Shown: positions 1 to 7,795, counted from the stretch's first letter. The stretch is 64,000 bases of DNA from Rahnella sikkimica (GCF_002951615.1 NZ_CP019062.1:3410001-3474000), one strand, 5' to 3'. Numbers and translations are program-made. The notes: a model not told the origin generated them from the sequence alone.

Positions 1-47
1 AAACTGGTCGACATCCCCGCCGAACAACAAAGCATGATTCTTTTCAT
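1..47 (-). CDS. PTS lactose/cellobiose-type EIIB, N-terminal fragment (gene runs off left edge)
   Basis: Reading leftward from an ATG at 47, the first 15 codons give MKRIMLCCSAGMSTS, the signature N-terminus of cellobiose/chitobiose-type PTS IIB proteins. The cysteine loop (C7/C8) followed by SAGMSTS carries the phosphocysteine. A good ribosome site (GGGAG, about 56-60) lies upstream at proper spacing. The protein would take phosphate from IIA and pass it to the sugar bound by IIC. Only about 16 codons are in the window, so the rest of the operon is unseen. The call rests on this short but very characteristic motif. Confidence 0.8.
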   Translation of the reverse strand, partial: MKRIMLCCSAGMSTS

Positions 48-113
48 TTTTGCTTCACTCCCAGATGATTTATGTTCTGCCCGTTTCTCTTGCTGAGGGT
101 ATTTGAATCACTT

Positions 114-129
114 TGGAAACCGGTTTCCA
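114..129. promoter_or_regulatory. LacI/GalR-family operator (perfect 16-bp palindrome)
   Basis: TGGAAACCGGTTTCCA is a perfect palindrome with the central CG typical of LacI-family operators. It closely resembles AscG-type sites for beta-glucoside operons. It lies about 67 bp upstream of the leftward PTS IIB start, so it most likely controls that operon. The repressor gene is not in the window. Confidence 0.7.
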
Positions 130-260
130 TAGAACTCAAAGCAATGTGCGAAGGGGGTCAAAGAATTGCCGGTCGATTTGTTGCGGGTGTGAATGGCGTC
201 ACGAAGCCGAAAAATTCAGCAATGCAAACGCGGGGAAAAGGACTATGGGACAAAAACAAC

Positions 261-282
261 AAAGGCGACCGGAGTCGCCTTT
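261..282 (-). terminator. Rho-independent terminator after yhhW
   Basis: A 9-bp stem (AAAGGCGAC / GTCGCCTTT) with a 4-nt loop sits just past the yhhW stop. On the minus strand it is followed by a T-rich run (GTTGTTTTT). Confidence 0.8.
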
Positions 283-301
283 AGCGTGGTGCCAGAAATC
301 A

Positions 302-997
302 TCAGACCGGTGGCAGGTCAAACAGCAGAATTTCGCTATCTTCGTCGGCATGAACGGACAACGCCGTTTCATCCCAGATAGCCAGCGCATCGCTCGGCCC
401 GGCTTTCTGCCCGTTAATGGACACGGTGCCTTTCACCACCTGGATCCACACGCGGCGTTCAGCCTGGATGGTGTAAACCGACTGTTCGTCTTTTTTCAGT
501 GCCCAGCGGGACAGTTCCATGTCCTGGAACACTTTCAGCGAACCGTCGCGGGCATCCGGCGAAAGCACCAGCTGGCGGCCTTGCGGCGCGTCAAACATCC
601 GCTGCTCGTAACGCGGCTCCAGACCTTTTTTGTCCGGAATGATCCAAATCTGATAAAGGTGCAGTTTACGGTCGCTGTTTCCGTTGTACTCGGAGTGCGT
701 CACACCGGTCCCGGCGCTCATAATCTGGAATTCACCCGCCTGAATCTGCTCTTTGTTGCCCATGCTGTCCTGATGTTCCACGGTGCCTTCGAGCACGTAG
801 GTCAGAATTTCCATGTCTTTGTGCGGATGCTTACCAAAACCCTGCCCCGCATCGATGAAATCTTCATTGATCACCCGCAGCGCGGAGAAACCCATAAAGT
901 TCGCATCGTAGTAATCGGCGAAAGAGAAGGTATGCCAGCTTTCCAGCCAGCCGTGACTTGCGTGACCGCGTTCTTGTGCCTGACGTAAGTAGATCAT
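302..997 (-). CDS. yhhW: Pirin-family protein YhhW (quercetin dioxygenase-like)
   Basis: This bicupin is very close to E. coli YhhW, a pirin-family protein with quercetin 2,3-dioxygenase activity in vitro. The metal-binding residues are visible as HPH in KHPHKDME near residues 57-59 and the HSEYN motif near 101-103. I chose the ATG at 997, giving 231 residues as in E. coli. It lies 8 nt from a strong AGGAG, whereas the in-frame TTG at 1003 is too close to that site. The gene is monocistronic, with its own terminator. The yhhW-ryhB-yhhY neighbourhood is kept, but the yhhX that lies between them in E. coli is missing here. Confidence 0.93.
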   Translation of the reverse strand: MIYLRQAQERGHASHGWLESWHTFSFADYYDANFMGFSALRVINEDFIDAGQGFGKHPHKDMEILTYVLEGTVEHQDSMGNKEQIQAGEFQIMSAGTGVTHSEYNGNSDRKLHLYQIWIIPDKKGLEPRYEQRMFDAPQGRQLVLSPDARDGSLKVFQDMELSRWALKKDEQSVYTIQAERRVWIQVVKGTVSINGQKAGPSDALAIWDETALSVHADEDSEILLFDLPPV

Positions 998-1009
998 GTT
1001 CAACTCTCC

Positions 1010-1206
1010 TCAATGTTTTCTCTAGTCTAGTCAACGCCTGAGAATAAGAAAGCGTAAAAACTTCACCCCTCTGTTCAAAAAATATGAACAAACGCAGATG
1101 ATTAAATCCAAAGGATTTGTAGAAGACATGAGAAGGATTTGGAAAAGAGAAATAGAGTTTTTTCGAAATAGTTCGTGTTGTGGGCAAGATGAAAAAAGGT
1201 TTTTTC
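1010..1206. other. yhhW upstream region
   Basis: AT-rich intergenic DNA between yhhW and the dispersed repeat. It holds a 19-bp dyad (1072-1090) and an isolated copy of the repeat's left arm (1165-1184, GAAATAGTTCGTGTTGTGGG). No credible coding sequence was seen; the reading frames here overlap ryhB and the repeat. Confidence 0.5.
1072..1090. promoter_or_regulatory. Inverted repeat upstream of yhhW (possible operator)
   Basis: TGTTCA-N7-TGAACA, a perfect 6-bp dyad about 75 bp upstream of the yhhW start. The spacing suits a dimeric regulator, but the binding protein is unknown. Confidence 0.35.
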
Positions 1207-1320
1207 CAAAATAGTTCGTGTTGTGGGAAGGCGGCAAGAAAGTGAATCCCGATGAGCATACATAAGTATGTGATTCGGGTGAACGCACGCAGCCAACGCA
1301 TCCACGGCGCGAAATATGAA
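1207..1320. repeat. Dispersed MITE-like repeat, copy 1
   Basis: This roughly 115-bp element is homologous to the copy at 44855-44971. Its ends form imperfect terminal inverted repeats (CCAAAATAGTTCGTG versus the complement of the right end). Its centre forms a hairpin, CATAC-ATAA-GTATG. Shared blocks include GGCGGCAA, GTGAATC, GGGTGAACG and AGCCAACGCA. It lies just past the ryhB terminator. It has no coding capacity. Confidence 0.75.
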
Positions 1321-1332
1321 GGAAAAAAGGAT

Positions 1333-1441
1333 AAAAAAAAGCCAGCACCCGGCTGGCTAAGTAATACTGGAAGCAATGTGAGCAATGTCGTGCATTCATG
1401 GGGACCCGTTTGACCTTGGTGTGAGGCCATCCCCGGAACGC
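1333..1441 (-). ncRNA. ryhB: RyhB small regulatory RNA
   Basis: The minus strand from about 1393 to 1340 matches the conserved 3' half of E. coli RyhB almost exactly as I recall it, including the pairing region GACATTGCTCACATTGC and the terminator stem AGCCAGC-ACCC-GGCTGGCT (1340-1358) followed by a T run. RyhB is the Hfq-dependent RNA that represses iron-using protein mRNAs when iron is short. The start at 1441 (GCG) follows from the -10 box. The 5' half differs from E. coli and makes the RNA about 109 nt rather than about 90. Its place beside yhhY is the E. coli location. Confidence 0.93.
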
Positions 1442-1443
1442 AT

Positions 1444-1477
1444 GGCAATAATAATCATTATCATTCGCACTTGTAAA
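1444..1477 (-). promoter_or_regulatory. ryhB promoter with Fur box
   Basis: On the minus strand there is a -35 TTTACA (1472-1477), an 18-bp spacer and a -10 TATTAT (1448-1453). Overlapping them is a Fur box (1462-1444) beginning GATAATGATTATTATT, close to the Fur consensus. Repression by Fur-Fe(II) is the known control of ryhB. Confidence 0.88.
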
Positions 1478-1573
1478 GCATTATTTTTCACCCAACATTC
1501 GATTGACTCTTATCCAATTCCTGATAAATGTAGAGGATATTCAAACAGTAACCACAAAAAGAGGAGTGTCGCC

Positions 1574-2071
1574 ATGAGCGAAATAGTCATCCGCCACGCA
1601 GAAGCCCGAGACGCCGAAGCGCTTCAACACCTATACGCTCAGGTTCCTGTGTACAGCGACACCCTCCAGCTCCCTTATCCGCCCGGCACCCTATGGGAAG
1701 GCCGTCTGGCCAATCAGTCTCCCGGCAGGTTTGCGCTGGTTGCCTGTATTGACGGCAAACTCGTCGGCAACCTGACGCTGATGGTCGAAGATATCTGGCG
1801 ACGCCGCCATGTCGCGTCTTTCGGCGTTGGCGTGGATACCGGCTTTCAGGGGCGGGGCGTGGGCAGCAAACTGCTCGAAGCCGCGCTGGAACTCTGCGAC
1901 AAATGGCTGAATGTGAAACGCGTTGAGCTGACGGTTTACGCCGATAACGAAGCCGCCATCGGGTTGTACAAGAAGTATGGTTTTAGCATTGAAGGCCGCA
2001 GCCCGTGTTACGCCATGCGCGACGGCGAGTTTGTGGATACGCTGCACATGGGCCGCATCCACGGCGTTTAA
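1574..2071 (+). CDS. yhhY: GNAT amino-acid N-acetyltransferase YhhY
   Basis: This 165-residue GNAT protein resembles E. coli YhhY (AaaT), which acetylates L-phenylalanine and L-methionine in vitro. The acetyl-CoA binding motif Q/RxxGxG/A appears as FQGRGVGSKLL near residues 96-106, and the C-terminal NEAAIGLYKKYGF block is typical of the fold. An open frame extends upstream into ryhB, but the ATG at 1574 follows AGAGGAG and matches the E. coli start MSEIVIRHAE. Function is inferred from homology. Confidence 0.9.
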   Translation: MSEIVIRHAEARDAEALQHLYAQVPVYSDTLQLPYPPGTLWEGRLANQSPGRFALVACIDGKLVGNLTLMVEDIWRRRHVASFGVGVDTGFQGRGVGSKLLEAALELCDKWLNVKRVELTVYADNEAAIGLYKKYGFSIEGRSPCYAMRDGEFVDTLHMGRIHGV

Positions 2072-2094
2072 TCTGTTCTGACATTGGCGCGTGT

Positions 2095-2288
2095 TTAGCG
2101 CGGTAAACGCCGCAGAACCCGCGCCAACGCGATAAACACCCGCAACGCCACCCCCAATAAATCGAATCAATCCCGGCCTGCACCATCAGCATTCCCGCCA
2201 GCGGGCCGGTGATCTCCAGTGATAAATCCAGAAACGCAGAAAAGGTCGCCAGCGCGCTGCCCTTTTGGGAAATAAACACCACGTCCAT
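2095..2288 (-). pseudogene. Remnant of an MFS transporter C-terminus
   Basis: On the minus strand about 44 codons read SQKGSALATFSAFLDLSLE, then ITGPLAGMLM and QAGIDSIY, the look of a late MFS transmembrane segment. One base appears lost at about 2157 (TATTG where TATTTG would keep frame). The shifted frame then continues LGVALRVFIALARVLRRLPR to a TAA at 2095. The N-terminal several hundred codons are gone. The family assignment is from residue pattern only. Confidence 0.55.
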
Positions 2289-2296
2289 TTATGGAC
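2283..2296. promoter_or_regulatory. Operator-like site GTCCA-N4-TGGAC (site Z1)
   Basis: GTCCATTTATGGAC, a dyad with the same arms and spacing as the perfect site upstream of the fimbrial operon (17908-17921). It lies about 245 bp upstream of the inverse autotransporter gene, at the edge of the MFS remnant. Confidence 0.5.
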
Positions 2297-2464
2297 ATAC
2301 AAAATAAAAATGAATAGGGGTATTATTCATTCACCAACCAGATAGTAAATAACTTATTTAACTTCAGGCATTATATTTCGGAGATATTACTGCGCGTTGA
2401 TATTGTAAATCCGGCAAGAATAAAGATAATGACCGCCCGAATAATACCTTCGGGTAAATAAACC

Positions 2465-2478
2465 GTCCATATTTGTAC
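2465..2478. promoter_or_regulatory. Operator-like site GTCCA-N4-TGtAC (site Z2)
   Basis: GTCCATATTTGTAC matches the GTCCA-N4-TGGAC pattern with one mismatch. It ends 12 bp upstream of the TTGACA hexamer at 2491-2496, a placement expected for an activator site. Confidence 0.45.
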
Positions 2479-2528
2479 GTATCTAATTACTTGACAAAAT
2501 TCAAACATATTAAAGCCTATATTAAATC

Positions 2529-4775
2529 ATGAGAAAACATACGCCATTTAAATATATAAAGATCGCCTTTTGTATTTTGATGAGCTTTCCTGTCTGCGCA
2601 CAAGAAGGCTTCGTCCTTCCTACACTGGGCAGCCAGGATGTATTTTCAGACAAGGCACCGGCGAATAACACCGAAAACGACAGCCAAAGTATCGGGAAAA
2701 AATCTGAGCAGATTTTAACAAACGAAGCGCAGCAGGGTTTCCAAAACCTGAGCGTCGAAGGGACGAAAAGCCAGCTTTATCAGTACGGAAAAGGTACGGC
2801 GACGCAGGCCGCACAGTCGCACATTGAAGGGCTGCTTTCTCCTTACGGCCACGTTAAAACCACGCTGAATGTCGGCGATGACGGAAGCCTTGACGGCTCA
2901 TCACTGGATTATTTAATTCCCTGGTACGCCGGTGAAAGCACATTAATTTTTAATCAGTTTTCCGCGCACAGTAAAGAAGGTCGCAATATCGCCAATATGG
3001 GCGCAGGCGTTCGATATAACGTCAATAAAGACTGGATGCTCGGCGTAAATGCTTTTTACGATTATGACATCAGTCGTGGTCACCGCCGGGGAAGTATTGG
3101 TTCTGAAGTCTGGACAAATTTCTTAAAGCTCAGCGGGAATTATTATATTCCGCTCTCGCAATGGAAAACGTCAAAAGACTTCGATAATTACGAAGAGCGC
3201 CCGGCTAAAGGGTGGGATGTGCGTCTCCAGACCTATTTGCCAGCGTATCCACAATTAGGTTCTTCGCTGGTTTATGAACAATATTATGGCGACCAGGTTG
3301 CGCTTTTCGGTACGGATAATCTTGAGGAAGATCCTTCTTCCGTCACGCTCGGCGTGGATTATACACCAGTGCCTTTAGTGACGATTGGCGCAGGGTATAA
3401 ACAGGGGAATTCTGATGAGAGTGAACTGACCGCCAATATCAGCGTTGATTACCATATCGGTACGCCGCTTTCTAAACAGCTGGACGCTTCGGCGGTCAGC
3501 GATATGCGGACACTGGCAGGCAGTCGTATGGACTTTGTTGATCGTAATAACGACATCGTTCTGGAATATCGCGAAGTGAAAGATCTCGATATTGATGTGT
3601 ACCTCAAACCGACGAATACGGCACCGCAATGTATTCTGGCCGATGACCCCGATCAGGCGCAGGCCTATGAAGGCTGCCACTGGACATTAAATGCCGATAT
3701 TAAATCTCACCGTAAAATCGCGTCGGCACGCTGGGTGCCGGTCGGTGGATATTCAGCCGAAAATACACTGGGCTTACCGGCGCTGTCGCCGAAATCCAAC
3801 ATCAGTACCGGCAACAATAACCACTGGACGCTGACATTCCCGGCGTGGGTCAGTTCGAAAGACCCGCACGCCAACGAATACGATCTGGCGGTCACGTTTA
3901 GCGATGATAAAGGCGACAGTAAACAGTCCAATATTGTGAAAATTAAAGTATCAGAGGCTCCGGTCAGCTATCAGTTGGCGATTACCAACGATCCTCAAAG
4001 CGATAAAGCCGTGAAACGTAATGCAAACGGTAAAGATACCGTCGATCTGGAAGCCAGTGGCGCGAAAGTTTCAGGTTTACAAGGCGAAACGACGGCGCTG
4101 ACGGGCGAAAACCTGAACATGAATTTCCATGCTTATGCCGTTTCGGATAAAAACCATGAGCACGAGATTAAAATCCACGCGTCAAAAGAGGATTGCGATA
4201 AGAATACCGGCGGCCTTTATTACGTGAATGCACCGGATAAAGGGAAATCGACGATTGCCAGTACGTTACCCGGTATTTTCTCCCTTATTGCCACACCGGA
4301 GAATAATGAAAATCAGCAAACTAATCCGGTTGTAGTGGATTTTAATGCCGGAAATAAAGAAATCGTCACGGCCATTGTTGATAAACAAAACCCGGATGTG
4401 AATCTGACGGCAACAAAAGGGAACCTTCTTTTATTAGGCCACGAATATGAATTCAGGGTGGCGTATGACAGTAATAAAAATGGTCAGTGGGATGCCACAG
4501 ACCGGGAAACGATTTCTGATACAGACAAGACACCGATTATTTCCCTGGTGAATTACAAATGGCTGTTTGATGGAATGAATCCACAAGGCGAAAAAGGCGG
4601 TTATGCCGCCAGTAATACGGATAACCAAAACCTGGTTATTCCGCAAACCAATGCGCAGGCCACTGCGGTATTAGCATCGGCAGGAAAAAGCGGTGTTCAG
4701 GGATTTGAACTGAGAGTCGATTTTGAGTTATCCGATGCTGGCTCGAAACTTTTGAAGAGTCTCTCAGCCAATTAA
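2529..4775 (+). CDS. Inverse autotransporter (intimin/invasin family), ZirT-like
   Basis: Outer-membrane beta-barrel protein of 748 residues. A signal peptide (about 1-24, cleavage after VCA) is followed by the inverse-autotransporter barrel (about 60-310) with the family signatures YNVNKDWMLGVNAFYDYD, NYYIPLSQWK, ERPAKGWDVR and GVDYTPVPLVT. The rest (about 310-748) forms Ig-like repeats exported to the surface. Residues about 645-748 are homologous to the C-terminus of the next gene (shared LVIPxTNAQAT and GVQG). A short barrel protein followed by two small secreted proteins resembles the Salmonella ZirT-ZirS-ZirU module. No Shine-Dalgarno sequence is visible, so the start is less certain than the product. 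Confidence 0.85.
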   Translation: MRKHTPFKYIKIAFCILMSFPVCAQEGFVLPTLGSQDVFSDKAPANNTENDSQSIGKKSEQILTNEAQQGFQNLSVEGTKSQLYQYGKGTATQAAQSHIEGLLSPYGHVKTTLNVGDDGSLDGSSLDYLIPWYAGESTLIFNQFSAHSKEGRNIANMGAGVRYNVNKDWMLGVNAFYDYDISRGHRRGSIGSEVWTNFLKLSGNYYIPLSQWKTSKDFDNYEERPAKGWDVRLQTYLPAYPQLGSSLVYEQYYGDQVALFGTDNLEEDPSSVTLGVDYTPVPLVTIGAGYKQGNSDESELTANISVDYHIGTPLSKQLDASAVSDMRTLAGSRMDFVDRNNDIVLEYREVKDLDIDVYLKPTNTAPQCILADDPDQAQAYEGCHWTLNADIKSHRKIASARWVPVGGYSAENTLGLPALSPKSNISTGNNNHWTLTFPAWVSSKDPHANEYDLAVTFSDDKGDSKQSNIVKIKVSEAPVSYQLAITNDPQSDKAVKRNANGKDTVDLEASGAKVSGLQGETTALTGENLNMNFHAYAVSDKNHEHEIKIHASKEDCDKNTGGLYYVNAPDKGKSTIASTLPGIFSLIATPENNENQQTNPVVVDFNAGNKEIVTAIVDKQNPDVNLTATKGNLLLLGHEYEFRVAYDSNKNGQWDATDRETISDTDKTPIISLVNYKWLFDGMNPQGEKGGYAASNTDNQNLVIPQTNAQATAVLASAGKSGVQGFELRVDFELSDAGSKLLKSLSAN

Positions 4776-4834
4776 ACCCGTACAAATACAGTTTTAAACA
4801 TTAACCGAATATAAACTTACAGAGTGATATTGAT

Positions 4835-5725
4835 ATGAAACGATTTAATAAAACCCTTCTGGCCAGCCTGTTATTTGTCGGCTGCTCACACATTGCTTTA
4901 GCTGATATGACAGATTCTGCCGGCCAGTTGATCGGTACCGTTCCTGTCATTAAAGGCACTGAAAGCGGACAAACCGATCACAGCGTGTCTTTCTCGAACG
5001 GTCACGAAAGTGGCTCAACCGAGGCGATGTCTCCGGGCGATAAAATCAGCCTCAATTATACGTTTAAAGACGCAGAAGGTGACATTGACGTCAGTAAAGC
5101 GACCATCAAGTGGTACACCACCAGCGACGGCAAAGGGGCCGATAAAACGGAATTAGCCGGCGACGGTCAGGATTCATACGTGTTGAAGGAAACCGATGCA
5201 GGCCGCTACCTGGGTGTTGAAATTACTGAAAAAACCTCAACAGGTATTCCATCAATGGGGCAACTGATTTCGATCATGGATGTCAGCGGCAACACCACCA
5301 CCGATAACATTCCTGATGGTCCGGTTGTCGGCGGTACGATCGGCGTGATGATTGCTGATTCTGCGGCACCAACCGTTAACCTGATTGGTAAAGCCAACAG
5401 CGAACTGCTGGTTGGCCACACTTACCAGTTCAAAACCTGGTATGACGTCAACAATAACCATATCTGGGATGCCGGCGAGCTTGAAGCAACCAGTAATTAC
5501 GCCTACAAATGGGTCTTCGACGGTACCAGCGCCACGACGCATACCGCTGGCGGTTACGCAGTATCTGCAACGAATAATAAAGATCTGGTTATTCCTGCGA
5601 CGAATGCTCAGGCCACTTCTGTCTTCGCGACAGCGGGCGCAGACGGTGTTCAGGGTTACAGCCTGAAAGTTGATTACTCACCATTACTGAAATCAGTAAA
5701 AGCCGTTAAGTCCGTTAAGAAATAA
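4835..5725 (+). CDS. Secreted Ig-like exoprotein, ZirS/ZirU-like
   Basis: A 296-residue protein with a signal peptide (MKRFNKTLLASLLFVGC to A23, mature end DMTDSAGQ). The N-terminal half (about 24-160) carries GTVPVIKG, DKISLNYTFKDAEGDIDVSK and EKTSTGIPSMGQ, a domain also found in the next gene. The C-terminal half (about 185-290) is homologous to the C-terminus of the upstream autotransporter, with DVNNNHIWDAGE and LVIPATNAQATSV. It starts 59 bp after that gene, in the same direction. By analogy with ZirS/ZirU it may be exported through or dock onto the barrel protein; this is inference. Confidence 0.75.
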   Translation: MKRFNKTLLASLLFVGCSHIALADMTDSAGQLIGTVPVIKGTESGQTDHSVSFSNGHESGSTEAMSPGDKISLNYTFKDAEGDIDVSKATIKWYTTSDGKGADKTELAGDGQDSYVLKETDAGRYLGVEITEKTSTGIPSMGQLISIMDVSGNTTTDNIPDGPVVGGTIGVMIADSAAPTVNLIGKANSELLVGHTYQFKTWYDVNNNHIWDAGELEATSNYAYKWVFDGTSATTHTAGGYAVSATNNKDLVIPATNAQATSVFATAGADGVQGYSLKVDYSPLLKSVKAVKSVKK

Positions 5726-5769
5726 TTAACGTTGGAGAATAATCAGATTATCTAAAGCGTTACGTCAGG

Positions 5770-5800
5770 AAAGTTGGGCACGACAGTGCTCAACTTTTCA
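5770..5800 (+). terminator. Hairpin between the two exoprotein genes (terminator or attenuator)
   Basis: AAAGTTGGGCAC-GACA-GTGCTCAACTTT forms a 12-bp stem with one G-T pair, followed by a short T stretch. It could end or attenuate transcription before the third gene. Confidence 0.55.
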
Positions 5801-5842
5801 CATCCTCAGAGCCATTGACTGCTCAAAAATCAGGATGAAATT

Positions 5843-6940
5843 ATGTTTTCACAATATTTTAAATTATCAGGACTTTCTCTCCTGATATTAATCGCCTTCA
5901 ATACGCAGTGTCAGGCAGAGGCAACAGAACCGCAGGCCGGTATTCTGATGACCGAAGCAACAGGTATTTTGCGTGGCACTCCTCCGGTCATCAAAAATAA
6001 TACCGGAGAGAACAACAAAGTTGATTTCAAAAAAATCAGCGAGCATGACGACAATGACGAACTCGACGAAGGCGATATCGTCGCATTAACCTGGCAATTA
6101 CAGGATAACGAGGGGGATGCCGATGCCACGTTAGCGTCCGTCGTCTGGACCTGCGATCATCCGACTAAAGGCACCCGCGTTCTGGCGACACAAGTTAACA
6201 GTTATACGATTACCTCCGCTGATTATGGCTGCAATATTGGCGTAGCTTTACAACCTGAAACTGAAACGGGTATTCCCCGCACCGGCGAAGCGCTTACGGT
6301 GGCGGATGTCAGCGCCTATGACGACGGCGATAATATTATTGAAGGGCCAGTCAATCCCCATTCAGTTAATTTCACGGATTATATTGTTGCACCAGGAACC
6401 AGCGAGAGTAAAACCGTCAGCCCGGATAACATCCTGAATACCGGTTGGGCCGGGGCGAAAGTTCAGCTGGAAACCGATAACCCTGAATCGCAAATAATCT
6501 GGGCCAGCAGTAATAAAAGTGTCGCAACCGTATCAGAGGACGGCGTTGTTACATTTCTCACGAAGGGGCCGGTTACGATCCAGGCCAGGAATGATAAAGC
6601 GATTGCCCGTATAAAATTTGATCCGAAGGAATTTTTTGACTTCAGCAGCGTCAAAATGAACTGGCAGGATGCAAAAAACTGGTGTGAAACTCAGGGTTAT
6701 ACGATGCCAGCCAGAGAGCAGTTATCAGTGGGGAGTGAATTGCGTGAAATACCCGCAAATTCCATCTGGCAGGAGTGGGGAGATGTCAGCCAGCAGGGCG
6801 CAAAAATGGGTTCCAGTGTTGTATGGTCATCCACAGAATGGGTTGATGCTGACAATGCCTATTATCTCTATTTTTCCGACGGACATATGACATCAAACAG
6901 CGAAACGGTGAAAGAAGGGGTTATTTGCGTAGAAGAGTAA
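5843..6940 (+). CDS. Secreted protein with ZirU-like, Ig-like (Big_2) and C-type-lectin-like domains
   Basis: A 365-residue protein with a signal peptide (about 1-25, ending CQA). Residues about 30-165 repeat the N-terminal domain of the preceding gene (GTPPVIKN, LTWQLQDNEGDAD, TETGIPRTGEALTVADVS). Residues about 185-260 look like a bacterial Ig-like domain (SQIIWASSNKSVATVSEDG, VTIQARN). The end (about 265-365) resembles the lectin-like tip of invasin/intimin proteins, with WQDAKNWCETQGYTMPAR, VVWSSTEW and a final cysteine (VICVEE). It is probably a surface or secreted adhesive partner. Receptor unknown. Confidence 0.72.
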   Translation: MFSQYFKLSGLSLLILIAFNTQCQAEATEPQAGILMTEATGILRGTPPVIKNNTGENNKVDFKKISEHDDNDELDEGDIVALTWQLQDNEGDADATLASVVWTCDHPTKGTRVLATQVNSYTITSADYGCNIGVALQPETETGIPRTGEALTVADVSAYDDGDNIIEGPVNPHSVNFTDYIVAPGTSESKTVSPDNILNTGWAGAKVQLETDNPESQIIWASSNKSVATVSEDGVVTFLTKGPVTIQARNDKAIARIKFDPKEFFDFSSVKMNWQDAKNWCETQGYTMPAREQLSVGSELREIPANSIWQEWGDVSQQGAKMGSSVVWSSTEWVDADNAYYLYFSDGHMTSNSETVKEGVICVEE

Positions 6941-6967
6941 AATACGCCGATTCGTTTGCTATTCGTT

Positions 6968-7624
6968 TTAATAGTCGCGCGGGAATTTTTTGAGAATTGC
7001 AATCAGTTTACCGTTCTCAATATCTATATATTCACCCTGGCGAAGATCGGACAGAATTTTCATCACCCCGCTCCGGGCCAGGTGAGTATGCTCGTGAATA
7101 TAATTAAACACGCTGGTACGCAGCCTTTGCTCAGGCGGCATCATCTCTAATTCAAAAAGGAATGCACAAACGATCTGGTACGTCGATTTGCTGATCAGCA
7201 AATTGGTCCGGTATGCCAGGAAGTCGCTGAGGTACGTCTGGAAATCCAGCACTTCTTTGAAAAGCCGCCGTTCGCCGACGAGCTCCATTGCGCGGGAGTA
7301 GGGTAAAGACTCGAGCACAGCCCCTTTTTCACTTCTGAACTGATACAGGCTGTAGCGGAACGGCGAGCCCTGCATTCCAAATAAATTAGGCGCGGCAGCT
7401 CTGACAAAGCGCAAATTATCCGCCGTCCGGTAAATATTCAGCGCGCCCTCTAAAACCAAAATAACCCTTGGCTCTCCGTTCGCGAGCTGCAAATCGATAA
7501 CAGAGCCTTTCCCCTTTGTCTCAATGGCCGTCGACTCGGTACGAAAAGCCGCGATGAGTTTATTTATCACCTCGGTCGGTTTTGACATAGGCGTTGAGAA
7601 GTCAGGAACTGAGTTTTTATCCAT
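6968..7624 (-). CDS. IprA-like transcriptional regulator (CRP-fold, winged helix)
   Basis: A 218-residue protein related to E. coli IprA (YaiV). Residues about 40-130 fit a cNMP-binding-type beta barrel (VILVLEGALNIYR). Residues about 165-218 form the winged-helix part, with FNYIHEHTHLARSGVMKIL and DIENGKLIAI matching the IprA C-terminus. It ends 27 bp from, and is convergent with, the Zir-like operon. It is a candidate binder of the GTCCA-N4-TGGAC sites, but nothing in the sequence proves that. The start MDKNSV has GGGGATGGG upstream; M13 is an alternative. Confidence 0.8.
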   Translation of the reverse strand: MDKNSVPDFSTPMSKPTEVINKLIAAFRTESTAIETKGKGSVIDLQLANGEPRVILVLEGALNIYRTADNLRFVRAAAPNLFGMQGSPFRYSLYQFRSEKGAVLESLPYSRAMELVGERRLFKEVLDFQTYLSDFLAYRTNLLISKSTYQIVCAFLFELEMMPPEQRLRTSVFNYIHEHTHLARSGVMKILSDLRQGEYIDIENGKLIAILKKFPRDY

Positions 7625-7723
7625 GTTGTACGCCCATCCCCTGAATTGTTAAGTATATCTACACACTATAGTCTGGCGCGGGCACTATACGGAAATAATT
7701 CAACGCCGAACAGGTTCCTTATT

Positions 7724-7768
7724 CTGTCATTTTGCTGACATATCACTGTCACACCGGCTGACTATGTT
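7724..7768 (+). promoter_or_regulatory. Pho box (three 11-bp repeats) and -10 of olsF
   Basis: CTGTCAT (7724-7730), CTGACAT (7735-7741) and CTGTCAC (7746-7752) are spaced exactly 11 bp apart by 4-bp AT-rich spacers, the PhoB-box design. A -10-like TATGTT (7763-7768) follows 10 bp later, as expected where the Pho box replaces the -35. This predicts PhoB activation under phosphate starvation. Confidence 0.82.
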
Positions 7769-7795
7769 CAGAGGACTTCAACCGGAGGACATCCT

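Larger units (their letters stand above)
2072..2528. other. Intergenic region before the Zir-like operon
   Basis: The first part holds a decayed MFS fragment (2095-2288). The rest is AT-rich and carries two GTCCA-N4-TGGAC-like sites (2283-2296, 2465-2478), a small CCCGAA/TTCGGG hairpin (2436-2454) and a TTGACA hexamer at 2491-2496 that may be the -35 of the downstream operon. The downstream ATG has no clear Shine-Dalgarno sequence. Confidence 0.5.

Noticed and set aside
113..988. 291-codon rightward frame opposite yhhW
   Set aside because: It is antisense to the well-recognised pirin gene, shows no family motif and crosses the yhhW terminator.
864..1448. 194-codon leftward frame
   Set aside because: It overlaps the start of yhhW, the dispersed repeat and ryhB, with low-complexity residues and no ribosome site.
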